NCBI GenBank assembly: GCA_020845495.1
Contig: JADLFM010000178.1
Span: 1-33,542 of the forward strand
Origin: Chloroflexota bacterium
Lineage (GTDB): Bacteria > Chloroflexota > UBA6077 > JACCZL01
Length of the DNA stretch: 33,542 nucleotides
Reading direction: 5' to 3'
Part shown: positions 1-7,866 of the stretch, one piece after another
Numbering within the stretch: position 1 is the first letter of the stretch
Layout of the letters: every line of letters begins with the position of its first letter
Made by a program: the position numbers and the translations under genes
Notes under the pieces: generated by a model
Seen by the model: only the letters and a program-made list of their open reading frames with translations
Databases searched by the model: none
Told to the model about the DNA's origin: nothing

Positions 1-122
1 CAAGCTCGCTCGTTCAGGATGACAGACGCTTTGCTGACCGCTGACGCAAACGTCGAGGGGCAGCAGATAGCGCGAACGTTGACGGTCAGCGGGTGAGGTC
101 CTTCGCTGCGCTCAGGATGACA
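1..122. repeat. GTCATCC-type intergenic repeat (copy A, partly outside the window)
   Basis: Positions 1-24 read as the reverse complement of the left arm seen at 16985 and 29863, ending CAGGATGACA. Positions 59-122 match 17129-17192 with only two mismatches over 64 bases and end CTCAGGATGACA. The shared core is GTCAGCGGGTGAGGTCC. The unit is cut by the window edge, and the 1-24 piece is inverted, so this is a composite of at least two element ends. No gene is visible in 1-199. Confidence 0.8.
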
Positions 123-150
123 ACTGCAACTTGCACGCTTTCACCAACAC

Positions 151-206
151 CCACGACCCACGACCTATGACCCACGACCTATGACCCACGATCCACGCCC
201 TACGGC
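151..206. repeat. Degenerate heptamer array (CCACGAC/CTATGAC)
   Basis: Eight consecutive 7-bp units alternate between CCACGAC, CTATGAC, CCACGAT, CCACGCC and CTACGGC. The array starts 28 bp after the GTCATCC element. Its last unit contains the reverse-strand TAG stop (200-202) of the AllH-like gene, so the array runs directly into coding sequence. Confidence 0.85.
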
Positions 207-1219
207 CCGAGGCCAGCACCGGCCAGCAGCCCGACCAGTGTGTCAATCCCAGACGAGTGTCCGTAGCCGAGCAGATCGTCGATAGCCGTCGGCAGCAGGT
301 CAGCCGCTGGGTCCGTCAGCAGGGCGCTGAGGACGCGGTGCGTGCGCTCGTCGGCGTGACCGTCAACCGCATGCCGAACGCGGGCCATCGCCACGTCCGT
401 CGTTCGGCCAGAGACCGCGTCCTTGAGGCTGGCTGCGAGGGTGGCGGGCAGACTACCCCGGCGTGCGCGCAGTCCCAGCGCAAAGCCAGCCAGGAGATCG
501 TCGCCCGAGGGTGTCAGGCCCGGCCCCAGCCCGCTCAGCGCCCGAGCCGGTTCGGCGCACGCGTCCCAGTCGCCGCGCCGCGCCGCCGCCAGCAGCTCCC
601 GAAGCATCCCCCCAGCTCGTTGTATCAGGAGACCATTCGTCCTCGATGCTCGAGTCTCACGGCCTGTCCCCCCCACTTCCGCGCTCGGGCCCGCTGTCGC
701 GACAGGACCGAGTGGTGAGGGCGCCGCCTCGGCATCATTCAACGGATTCGACCATGACCAGACAGACGATTCCAGCAACTCCGCAAGTCCGCCGCTCGCC
801 CCGCCGCCCACCGCAGCCTCGGCCGCCAGTCCCAGCCGTCGCGCGATCTCGTCGGGCGGCAGCGTGGCAAGCACTGGCTCCGGCGACCAGATCGCTGCGC
901 CGGCCAGCACCAGCACCAGCCGTGCTCCGAGGTATAGGCGGTCGCCGATTCGCGCTGCCGGTGCGCCCACAGCTGCCAGCTCGAACAACGGCTCCGGCTG
1001 CTGTTCCCGTGGGCGTCGCAGTACCAGCGTAGCCGGCCCGTTCGCCCGCTCGCCGTCGACGATGGCGAGCAGGCGGCCGTCCGCGGCCTGAAGATTGATG
1101 GCGTGCGCGAACACGCTGTGAACCCGCCAGGGGCTGCTCGTCGCGAGCGCCGCCCGCGCGAGCCGGTCCATCGACTGCACCCCCAGCGCCCGAGGAGCCT
1201 CCGAGCCGCGTGCTACCAT
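200..1219 (-). CDS. DUF2877/AllH-like protein
   Basis: The C-terminal half carries the two signatures I recognise for the DUF2877 family: GLGPGLTPSGDDLLAGF, and near the end GHSSGIDTLVGLLAG. The family includes AllH, which is associated with oxamate carbamoyltransferase and allantoin catabolism in enterobacteria; many members are uncharacterised. The protein is about 339 residues from the ATG at 1219; an ATG at 1171 has a better purine-rich upstream stretch and also precedes the conserved WRVHSVFAHAINL region. A serine/glycine/proline-rich linker (roughly residues 140-195) separates the conserved halves. AllFG partners and ureide genes are not visible here, so the substrate is unknown. It is divergent from the crotonase gene with only about 60 bp between starts. 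Its stop codon lies in a heptamer repeat array. Confidence 0.8.
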   Translation of the reverse strand: MVARGSEAPRALGVQSMDRLARAALATSSPWRVHSVFAHAINLQAADGRLLAIVDGERANGPATLVLRRPREQQPEPLFELAAVGAPAARIGDRLYLGARLVLVLAGAAIWSPEPVLATLPPDEIARRLGLAAEAAVGGGASGGLAELLESSVWSWSNPLNDAEAAPSPLGPVATAGPSAEVGGTGRETRASRTNGLLIQRAGGMLRELLAAARRGDWDACAEPARALSGLGPGLTPSGDDLLAGFALGLRARRGSLPATLAASLKDAVSGRTTDVAMARVRHAVDGHADERTHRVLSALLTDPAADLLPTAIDDLLGYGHSSGIDTLVGLLAGAGLGP

Positions 1220-1279
1220 CGGCAGACACGCTGAGAGCGCGTGCGCGCACGCCAACCATCAGGCAAGGAGGCCAGCGCC

Positions 1280-2089
1280 GTGGCGACCGAGACCGTCCCA
1301 GGTGCGACCGATTCCAGCACCGACATTGTCGTGACCCGCGACGGGCCGGTCATGACCGTCCTGTTCAACCGTCCCCAGCGGCGCAACGCGATGACCTGGG
1401 CCATGTACGACCGCCTCGAGCAGGCCTGTGACGAGGTTGACGCCGACGACAGCATCCGCGTGCTGGTGCTCCGGGGGGCCGGCGGCAAGTCGTTCGTGGC
1501 CGGCACCGATATCGGGCAGTTTACGGCGTTCGAGACCAAAGAGGACGGCCTTGCGTACGAGCGCGACGCTGACCGTCGTGGCGGCCGCGTGGACCGGGTC
1601 ACCAAACCGGTCATCGCGATGATCGAGGGGTTCGCGGTGGGCGGTGGCTTCGCGATGGCGGCCGGCTGCGACATCCGGATCGCCACGCCGGACTCGAAAT
1701 TCGGCATCCCGATTGCGCGGACGCTCGGGAACTGCTTGAACATGGCGAACTACGCGCGGCTGGTGGACCTGATGGGGCCGTCCCGCGCAAAGGCGATGAT
1801 CTTCATGGCGAAGCTGCTGTCCGCTGAGGAGGCCCATCACATCGGCTTCGTGCACGAGATCGTCGAGCCGGACAAGATCGAGGCCCGCGTGTACGAGATC
1901 GCTCACGAGATCTCGACCTACGCCCCGATCACCCTGGCCGTGACCAAAGAGTCGATCCGCCGCATCCAGGAGCATCGGCGCGCGCCCGGCGGCGAGGACT
2001 TGATCGAGCGGACCTACGGCTCGGAGGACTTCCGGGAGGGCGTGCGGGCGTTCCTGGAGAAGCGGCAGCCGGTCTGGAAGAACCGGTGA
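1280..2089 (+). CDS. Enoyl-CoA hydratase/isomerase (crotonase) family protein lacking both hydratase glutamates
   Basis: A crotonase-fold protein of 269 residues. The GTG at 1280 is preferred because AAGGAGG lies 8 bases upstream; the frame stays open upstream but has no better site. Visible motifs are the first oxyanion-hole segment VAGTDIGQF, the second FAVGGGFAMAAGCDIRIA, and FGIPIARTLGN. Compared with mitochondrial enoyl-CoA hydratase, the position of catalytic Glu144 is Ala125 and that of Glu164 is Ile145, with the spacing of 20 residues kept. The CoA-binding fold is therefore clear, but classical hydration of 2-enoyl-CoA is doubtful. Another crotonase reaction (isomerase, hydrolase, lyase) is possible. 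It overlaps the NUDIX start by four bases, implying translational coupling. Confidence 0.9.
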   Translation: MATETVPGATDSSTDIVVTRDGPVMTVLFNRPQRRNAMTWAMYDRLEQACDEVDADDSIRVLVLRGAGGKSFVAGTDIGQFTAFETKEDGLAYERDADRRGGRVDRVTKPVIAMIEGFAVGGGFAMAAGCDIRIATPDSKFGIPIARTLGNCLNMANYARLVDLMGPSRAKAMIFMAKLLSAEEAHHIGFVHEIVEPDKIEARVYEIAHEISTYAPITLAVTKESIRRIQEHRRAPGGEDLIERTYGSEDFREGVRAFLEKRQPVWKNR

Positions 2090-2580
2090 GGTCCGACCCA
2101 GTCGTCTGCGGGGCTGGCCCTGCTGGCCCCGACGGCGTCGTGCGGGAGTGGACCGTCGCAACGTTCGTGGTGCACGAGGGGCGGGTCCTCCTGCTGTTCC
2201 ATGCGAAGCTCGGGCTGTGGCTGCCGCCGGGCGGCCACGTCGAGCACGGCGAGCTTCCAGACGAGGCGGCCGTCCGCGAGGTGCTGGAAGAGACGGGGGT
2301 CCGCTGTCGGCTCGTGGGCGGGCAGGGCGTGCAGGTGACGTATCCTCGCCAGTTGACCCTGCCATTCGGCGTGCAACTGGAGAACATCCGTCCCGGCGTC
2401 CAGCACATCGACCTCGTCTACTTCGCAGCAGCCGAGGAGGATGGCTGGCATATCTCCCCCGAGAGCGCCGCGACAGAGCGAGCCGGCTGGTACGCCCCTG
2501 AGGAGCTGCCGGCCCTTGGCGCGAACGACGAGATCCAGCAGTGGGTGGCGAAGGTCACCGCGCACATCTGCGAAGACTAG
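2086..2580 (+). CDS. NUDIX hydrolase
   Basis: The 164-residue protein has a complete Nudix box at residues 50-72: G50, E56, then R64-E65-x-x-E68-E69-x-G71-V72, binding the metal that hydrolyses nucleoside-diphosphate-linked substrates. The preceding VLLLFHAKLGLWLPPGGH is the typical strand into the box. The GTG start at 2086 overlaps the stop of the crotonase gene (GTGA), so the two are translationally coupled. The stop overlaps the convergent membrane-protein stop by four bases. The substrate cannot be told from sequence; pairing with an acyl-CoA enzyme leaves a CoA pyrophosphatase role possible but unproven, and no CoA-specific motif is evident. Confidence 0.92.
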   Translation: MRSDPVVCGAGPAGPDGVVREWTVATFVVHEGRVLLLFHAKLGLWLPPGGHVEHGELPDEAAVREVLEETGVRCRLVGGQGVQVTYPRQLTLPFGVQLENIRPGVQHIDLVYFAAAEEDGWHISPESAATERAGWYAPEELPALGANDEIQQWVAKVTAHICED

Positions 2581-3416
2581 GCCTCGTCTGGCTCGGCGTG
2601 CAGGGTGACCACCCGCCGCAGCGCGTACATCGCGTAGACGCCGACCCCGACGACCGGTGGCAGTGAGATGGCCAGTGGGATCAGCTCCAGCAGCGGATGG
2701 CCGGCGATGCCGTACAACTCGGCGTCGAGCGCCAGCACGTAGGCGACCGGCGCGACGACGAGCAGCACGTTGACCAGTTGCAGCGCGACGGCCTGTTGCC
2801 GGAGAGCGTCCAGGCTTGCCGAGCGCGGCTGGTGCTGGCGACGTTCGATCTGGTGGGTTGTGTGCGAGTAGAGGTTCTCAAGGCTGGCTGCGACTATGCC
2901 AACCAGCATCAATGCCCACCATGTCGTGAGCGTCGGCGCTTCGAGCGAGCCAGCCAGCGCATACGACCAGAACAGGGCCGTGAACAGGCCGATGGCGGGT
3001 GCGCGCAGCCTCCGCTCCGGCGAGGCGATGATGACGGCCAGCACGAAGATCGTGCCGCCGACGAGGCCCTGATACAGATCGTGGGTCTTGCGGACCGCTT
3101 CGAACGTCACCATGCCGAGACGGACCAGCATCAGGCCGATGAAGAAGAGAGAGCGTCCGCCGCAGAGCCGCTGCCGGACCGAGAGCGGCAGGCGCGGGAT
3201 GGGCGGGCGTGGGATGCGGCCCCGTCGCGGTGGCTTCGGGATGGCGATGGGCCAGACCGGCGTCGGGCTGGGCGGCGGCTCCAGCGTGTCGGCGCGATGG
3301 TCCGTCCGAGCCGGGATGCCACGGGTCGGCTGGGCCGGTGGGCGCGGTGACCACGGGCTCTGCCAGGCGCGGGAGAGGTGGGGCGGTCGCTGGACTATTG
3401 CAGTGCTCCCGATCAT
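2577..3416 (-). CDS. Multi-pass membrane protein of unknown function with proline-rich N-terminus
   Basis: From the ATG at 3416 (MIGSTAIVQRPP) the protein has about 279 residues. The first ~85 residues are proline/arginine-rich and probably cytoplasmic. About six hydrophobic segments follow, for example FFIGLMLVRLGMVTF, GTIFVLAVIIA, GLFTALFWSYALAG, WWALMLVGIVAA, VNVLLVVAPVAYVLAL and PLAISLPPVVGVGVYAMYAL. A charged loop lies before the last two. I do not recognise the family. The open frame extends to 3578, but that part has low-complexity composition and no ribosome binding site. It converges with the NUDIX gene with a four-base overlap of stops. Confidence 0.7.
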   Translation of the reverse strand: MIGSTAIVQRPPHLSRAWQSPWSPRPPAQPTRGIPARTDHRADTLEPPPSPTPVWPIAIPKPPRRGRIPRPPIPRLPLSVRQRLCGGRSLFFIGLMLVRLGMVTFEAVRKTHDLYQGLVGGTIFVLAVIIASPERRLRAPAIGLFTALFWSYALAGSLEAPTLTTWWALMLVGIVAASLENLYSHTTHQIERRQHQPRSASLDALRQQAVALQLVNVLLVVAPVAYVLALDAELYGIAGHPLLELIPLAISLPPVVGVGVYAMYALRRVVTLHAEPDEA

Positions 3417-3853
3417 GTCGGCCACGCTGAGGCCGTCGAGGGCTCGCCGGACAGGCGTTCGTGAAGGGGCGTGGGGATGTCGGCCTGCCGGCTCGATGGC
3501 GGCGCGCCGTGGCCGGTCTCTGGCAAGCTGTTGTGGACCATGGGGGTGGTTCTCCGTGGCGTGCGTGACCGCGATCATCTGTGGTTTCAGGCTACTGCCA
3601 CCGGCAGCGGGACCGCCGTGTCCTGTTGGGCATCACTCGTGTTCGCCCGCGAACAGTCGCCTGCTCGCTCCCGGAGCCGTGCGCGGCAGCGGCGCTTGAC
3701 TGGTCTGCCGCCGCGTCCCTACCATTCGAGAACTCGACCTGAACGACACGCAACGAGGTTCCTGGTGGCGGCTGCCTCTGGCGTGCGGGTCTCCGGGGTG
3801 TGCATGGCGCGCCGATCTGGCTGTGAAATGGTGAATCAGTGGCAGGTACGTTG

Positions 3854-3877
3854 CCCGTCACGCTGAGTCGTGACGGG
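3854..3877 (+). promoter_or_regulatory. Perfect hairpin in valS leader (1)
   Basis: CCCGTCACG pairs perfectly with CGTGACGGG around a six-base loop, about 110 bases upstream of valS. There is no downstream T-tract, so this is not a classical intrinsic terminator. A role in leader RNA structure is inference. Confidence 0.5.
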
Positions 3878-3890
3878 TAGCCCCCTGCGC

Positions 3891-3908
3891 GCGCTCCCCG
3901 AGGAGCGC
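3891..3908 (+). promoter_or_regulatory. Perfect hairpin in valS leader (2)
   Basis: GCGCTCC pairs with GGAGCGC around a CCGA tetraloop, 13 bases after the first hairpin. The descending arm contains GGAG, a Shine-Dalgarno-like sequence. It is too far from the valS ATG (about 80 bases) to act on it directly. Function unknown. Confidence 0.45.
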
Positions 3909-3988
3909 CGCGATCGCCGCGCCGCCAGACCCACCAGCGCCAAGCGCCCACGGCCAGCAAGGCCGACGACGAGCACAAGGAACTCAGC

Positions 3989-6733
3989 ATGACGAGTGAG
4001 ACCCAGGCCGCCTCCCAGGGGAGCCAGGACGCGGCCGGCCGCGACTACGCCCCGTACGACCCGTCGGCCGTCGAGACCCGCATCTATGACGCCTGGATGC
4101 AGCACGGCCTGTTCAAGCCGATCTCGGACGCCGAGGCGAAGGGCAGGCCGCCGTTTGTGATCACGATGCCGCCGCCGAACGTGACCGGCGAGCTGCACAT
4201 CGGCCACGCCATGTTCGTGGCCGTCGAGGACATCCTGACCCGCTGGCACCGGATGCTCGGCGAGCCGACGCTCTGGGTGCCAGGGCGTGACCACGCTGGC
4301 ATCGCGGGGCAGCTGGTGGTCGAGCGCGAGCTGGCGTCTGAGGGGCTGACGCGCCACGATCTCGGCCGCGAGAAGTTCCTGGAGCGCGTCTGGGACTGGA
4401 TGGAGCGGTACGGCAAGCGGATCCGCTACCAGTTCTACCGCCTCGGAGCCTCCGCGGACTGGGACCGCGAGAAGTTCACGATGGACCCCGGGCCGTCCCG
4501 TGCCGTTCGGACGGCGTTCGCGCGGCTCTACGAGCAGGGCCTGATCTACCGGGGCTACCGCATCACCAACTGGTGCCCGCGCTGCCAGACGGCGCTGTCC
4601 GACCTGGAAGTCGAGCACGACGAGGTCGAGGGGCAGCTCACCTACGTCCGCTACCCGCTGGTGTCGACCGGCGCACCGGGCGAGGCCGAGTGGATCGAGA
4701 TCGCCACGACCCGCCCCGAGACGATCCTGGCCGACACCGGCATCGCCGTGAACCCGACCGACGAGCGGTACACGGCCATCGTCGGGCGGCTGGCGGTGGT
4801 GCCGCACCTGGGCCGGCAGATCCCGATTGTGGCCGACGACGTGGTGGACCCGGCCTTCGGGACGGGCGCGGTGAAGGTGACGCCCGGGCACGATCCGACT
4901 GACTTCGAGATCGGGCAGCGGCACGGGCTGCCGACCATCATCGCGATGGCGCTCGACGGCACCATGAACGACCAGGCTGGCGCCTATGCTGGCATGAAGA
5001 CGGCGGACGCCCGCCGGGCGCTCCGCGAGGAGCTGGACGCCAACGGCCAGCTGGTGAAGACGGTGTCGCACCGGCACGCCATCGGGCACTGTTTCCGCTG
5101 CAAGACCATCGTCGAGCCGATTGCCAGCGACCAGTGGTACGTCAAGATCGAGCCACTGGCGACGCCGGCCCTGGAGGCGGTCCGCGATGGCCGCATTCGG
5201 ATCGTCCCGGACCACTACGCCAAAGTCTACTACAACTGGATGGAGAACATCCGCGACTGGTGCATCAGCCGCCAGTTGTGGTGGGGCCACCAGATCCCGG
5301 TCTGGTACCGCGACGACGGCGGCCCGCCCATCGTGTCGGTGGACGATCCTGACCCGGCCGACTACCCGGGCGTGACGCTGACCCAGGATCCGGACGTGCT
5401 CGACACCTGGTTCTCGTCCGGGTTGTGGCCGTTCTCGACGCTCGGCTGGCCGGAAGACACTGAGGACTTGCGCCGGTTCTACCCCACGACGGTGATGGAG
5501 ACCGGCCACGACATCCTCTTTTTCTGGGTCGCCCGGATGATCATGCAGGGCATCGGCATGATGGACGACGTGCCGTTCCGGACCGTCTACTTGCACGGCA
5601 TGGTGCGGGTGGACGGCGAGAAGATGTCCAAGATGAAGGGCAACGTCAAGGACCCGGTCGATCTGATCGAGCGGTACGGGACGGACGCCATGCGGCTGGG
5701 GCTGGTCGTCGGGACGACGCCCGGCAACGACATCTCGATCTCCGACGGCAAGCTGGAGGCTCAGCGCAACTTCGTCAACAAGCTCTGGAACGCTGGCCGG
5801 TTCATCCTGAACAACCTGACCGAGGACGATCTCGGCGGGCAGCCGGTGCCGACGCACGGCCTCTCGCTGGCCGACCGCTGGATCCTGAGCCGCGCCGAGG
5901 CCGTGACCGCCGAGGCGACCCGCCTGCTGGAGGACTACCAGTTCGGCGAGGCGGCCAGGGCTGCCCAGGAGTTCCTCTGGGAGGAGCTGTGCGACTGGTA
6001 CCTGGAGATCGCCAAGATCCAGTTGCGTGACGGCTCGGAGCACTCGGCGCTGGTGACCCGGCGCGTGCTGGTCAACACGTACGAGCGCGTGCTGAAACTG
6101 CTGCACCCGTTCGCGCCGTTCGCCACCGAGGAGATCTGGCAGAGCTTCGCGCCGCAGGCGTCGACAGACGGCTCCAGCACGCCGAACGGCCAGTTCCGCC
6201 GCTCGGCGCTGATGGTGGCGGCGTGGCCGGAGGCTGGTCCGCGCGATCTCCAGGCCGAGGGGCAGTTTGGCGACCTGATCGAGATGGTGCAGGGCATCCG
6301 CCGGCTGAAGACCGACTACCGAGTCGGCACGCAGCTGACACCGGCCGTCGTGGAGGCGGGCAGCCGCTCCGCGCTGCTCCGGGAGTACGCCCCCCTGGTG
6401 CGGGTGCTGGCGCGGGTCAGCCCGCTGGATGTGGAAGAGGCGCTGCCGGAAGCGCCGCACCGCGCCTTGAGCGTGGTGGCCGGCGGCGTGACGGCCTACC
6501 TGCCGGCGGAGGGCCTCTTCGACGTGGCCCAGGAGGTCAAGCGGGTCGAGAAGGAGTACGGCGACGCGGCGAAGACGGCTGAGCGCACGGCGAATCAGTT
6601 GAGCCAACCGACCTTCACCTCCAAAGCGCCGCCGCAGGTGGTGGAGCAGCGGCGGGCGCAGCTTGCCGAGCAGCAGGAGCGGGCCGCGCTGTTGCAGGCG
6701 CGGCTCGAAACGCTGCGGGCGCTCGAAGCGTAG
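3989..6733 (+). CDS. valS: Valine--tRNA ligase
   Basis: A complete 914-residue class I aminoacyl-tRNA synthetase that charges tRNA-Val in the cytoplasm. The HIGH motif lies at residues 70-73 (PPPNVTGELHIGHAM), which is characteristic of ValRS. The KMSKS-type loop is KMSKM at 545-549, with Met replacing the last Ser. Between them is the editing (CP1) domain with TTRPETILADTGIAVNP and GTGAVKVTPGHDPTDFE. The CFRCKTIVEPIASDQWY segment and the C-terminal tRNA-binding coiled coil (about residues 845-914) are present, so the gene looks intact. The ATG at 3989 follows AAGGAA at a suitable distance. The membrane-protein gene 14 bases downstream is probably cotranscribed. The two-hairpin leader suggests possible leader-level control, but no T-box is visible. 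Confidence 0.98.
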   Translation: MTSETQAASQGSQDAAGRDYAPYDPSAVETRIYDAWMQHGLFKPISDAEAKGRPPFVITMPPPNVTGELHIGHAMFVAVEDILTRWHRMLGEPTLWVPGRDHAGIAGQLVVERELASEGLTRHDLGREKFLERVWDWMERYGKRIRYQFYRLGASADWDREKFTMDPGPSRAVRTAFARLYEQGLIYRGYRITNWCPRCQTALSDLEVEHDEVEGQLTYVRYPLVSTGAPGEAEWIEIATTRPETILADTGIAVNPTDERYTAIVGRLAVVPHLGRQIPIVADDVVDPAFGTGAVKVTPGHDPTDFEIGQRHGLPTIIAMALDGTMNDQAGAYAGMKTADARRALREELDANGQLVKTVSHRHAIGHCFRCKTIVEPIASDQWYVKIEPLATPALEAVRDGRIRIVPDHYAKVYYNWMENIRDWCISRQLWWGHQIPVWYRDDGGPPIVSVDDPDPADYPGVTLTQDPDVLDTWFSSGLWPFSTLGWPEDTEDLRRFYPTTVMETGHDILFFWVARMIMQGIGMMDDVPFRTVYLHGMVRVDGEKMSKMKGNVKDPVDLIERYGTDAMRLGLVVGTTPGNDISISDGKLEAQRNFVNKLWNAGRFILNNLTEDDLGGQPVPTHGLSLADRWILSRAEAVTAEATRLLEDYQFGEAARAAQEFLWEELCDWYLEIAKIQLRDGSEHSALVTRRVLVNTYERVLKLLHPFAPFATEEIWQSFAPQASTDGSSTPNGQFRRSALMVAAWPEAGPRDLQAEGQFGDLIEMVQGIRRLKTDYRVGTQLTPAVVEAGSRSALLREYAPLVRVLARVSPLDVEEALPEAPHRALSVVAGGVTAYLPAEGLFDVAQEVKRVEKEYGDAAKTAERTANQLSQPTFTSKAPPQVVEQRRAQLAEQQERAALLQARLETLRALEA

Positions 6734-6747
6734 GGGCGAGGACACTG

Positions 6748-7548
6748 ATGCTGCGACACGCTGTCGGTTGGAGTACGCCGGCCCTGGCGCTCATCGCGCT
6801 CTTCTCGATCCAGTTCGCAGCCCGCCGTGAGGAGGTGCTGGGGTTCTGGCTCGGGGCGCTGCTGGTGGTGGCCATCGGGCTGGTGGTCGGCGGGGCCGCC
6901 GAGCTGCACACCCGGCTCCACCCGGCCTTTCGGCGCGTCGGCGAGCGGCTGGCGTTCTCGCTCTGGATCTTGCCGGGGCTGCTGATGTGGTCGGCCGGGT
7001 TGGCGCTGGTGCTCTGGCGTCCGGATGACCTGATCCTGGCGCGCGGGCTGCCGCTGCTCGGGGCGCTGCTGGTGGGGCTGTCGGTGTTCGCGCAGGATCG
7101 GGAGATCGCGAGCGCCGACAACACGGCGGAGCCGGCCGCGCTGCCGCGCCAACTGCTGAGCCTGCTGACCTATCTGGCGGCGTTCGGGCTGTTCACGCTG
7201 GTCTACCAGATCAAGGAGCGCAGCCTGATCTCGGCCACGACCACGGCGTTCGTGTCGGTGCTGCTGAGCTTCGTGATGCTGCGCGGGGCGGGAGCCGACC
7301 GCCAGCGCACGTTCCTGTACGCGGCGTTGATCGGCGTGGCGATGGGCGAGGTCACCTGGGCGCTCAACTACTGGGTGGTACGCGAGCTGGTCGGTGGCGC
7401 CGTGTTGCTGCTGGTGTTCTACGTGATCGTGGGGCTGATCGAGGTGGTCTTGCGCGGCGAGCTGAGCCGCCGCCTGCTGGCCGAGTACCTGGGCGTCGGG
7501 ATCGTCGGGTTTCTGTTCATCCTCTCGACAGCGCCCTGGCGACCGTGA
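6748..7548 (+). CDS. Multi-pass membrane protein, unknown function
   Basis: A 266-residue, strongly hydrophobic protein with eight to nine predicted membrane segments, for example FWLGALLVVAIGLVVGG, LSLWILPGLLMWSAGLALVLW, LLSLLTYLAAFGLFTLVY, AALIGVAMGEVTWALNYWVV and VLLLVFYVIVGLIEVVL. It starts 14 bases after the valS stop with a GAGGAC Shine-Dalgarno, so it is probably in the valS transcript. The sole long soluble piece is the AELHTRLHPAFRRVGER loop after the second segment. It resembles the uncharacterised membrane family DUF5656 in general look, but I cannot confirm this without a profile search. No catalytic motif is evident. Confidence 0.75.
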   Translation: MLRHAVGWSTPALALIALFSIQFAARREEVLGFWLGALLVVAIGLVVGGAAELHTRLHPAFRRVGERLAFSLWILPGLLMWSAGLALVLWRPDDLILARGLPLLGALLVGLSVFAQDREIASADNTAEPAALPRQLLSLLTYLAAFGLFTLVYQIKERSLISATTTAFVSVLLSFVMLRGAGADRQRTFLYAALIGVAMGEVTWALNYWVVRELVGGAVLLLVFYVIVGLIEVVLRGELSRRLLAEYLGVGIVGFLFILSTAPWRP

Positions 7549-7565
7549 AACGGGTTCTCCGTTGG

Positions 7566-7664
7566 CAGTCGTCAGGTGTCAGAAGTGCGAGCGGCTCATC
7601 TGGCATCTGGGCTGCCAGCCCGAGGCTCTGGACGCTCTCTCTGATGACTGACAACTGACGACTG
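7566..7664. repeat. Intergenic inverted repeat with heptamer-like arms
   Basis: CAGTCGTCAGGTGTCAG (7566-7582) is inverted at 7648-7664 with 16 of 17 positions matching. The right arm lies in a short 7-bp periodic stretch (ACTGACA, ACTGACG, ACTGAAA; 7647-7667). It lies just downstream of the valS unit. It could be a small non-autonomous repeat. Confidence 0.6.
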
Positions 7665-7747
7665 AAAACTCGTCGTGGCATGCCTTGTGCTTTAGGTCGC
7701 TCCAGACGCGGCTCGCAAGCCGAGCCGAGCTTGAGGAGGACGACATC

Positions 7748-7834
7748 ATGGACACCACATTGCTGGTCATCATCATCGCGGTCATTCTGCTGGTGGGGGG
7801 CGGGGCGCTCGGGGCGCGGCGTCGCTGGCGCTAG
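7748..7834 (+). CDS. 28-residue single-span membrane peptide
   Basis: A short frame, ATG 7748 to TAG 7832-7834, encodes MDTTLLVIIIAVILLVGGG followed by ALGARRRWR. It is one hydrophobic helix with a glycine hinge and a strongly basic C-terminus, which by the positive-inside rule places the tail in the cytoplasm. GAGGAGGA lies about 7 bases upstream, one of the strongest Shine-Dalgarno sequences in the window. A perfect 13-bp hairpin lies 32 bases after the stop. These features make translation likely. It resembles small bacterial membrane peptides in general (compare the DUF3309 type), but no specific family can be assigned. A chance frame behind a strong SD remains possible. Confidence 0.6.
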   Translation: MDTTLLVIIIAVILLVGGGALGARRRWR

Positions 7835-7866
7835 CCCCCACTCCGCAGTCAAGCGGCACCCGCACA

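Larger units (their letters stand above)
3417..3988. other. Divergent intergenic region and valS leader
   Basis: About 570 bases lie between the membrane protein and valS, unusually long for this window. Several short open frames cross it, but none has a convincing ribosome binding site or protein-like composition. The last 140 bases before valS carry two perfect hairpins, listed separately. I searched by eye for a T-box (TGGNACCGCG) and did not find one. Confidence 0.5.

Noticed and set aside
3471..3866. 131-codon + strand frame between the membrane protein and valS
   Set aside because: No ribosome binding site, irregular tryptophan/arginine/cysteine-rich composition, and no recognisable fold.
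3700..3988. T-box riboswitch upstream of valS
   Set aside because: No TGGNACCGCG or stem I features could be found; only two plain hairpins are present.
3836..6745. 969-codon open frame on the reverse strand opposite valS
   Set aside because: It is the antisense shadow of valS in GC-rich DNA: no ribosome binding site, arginine/valine/histidine-rich composition and no domain, while valS is complete.
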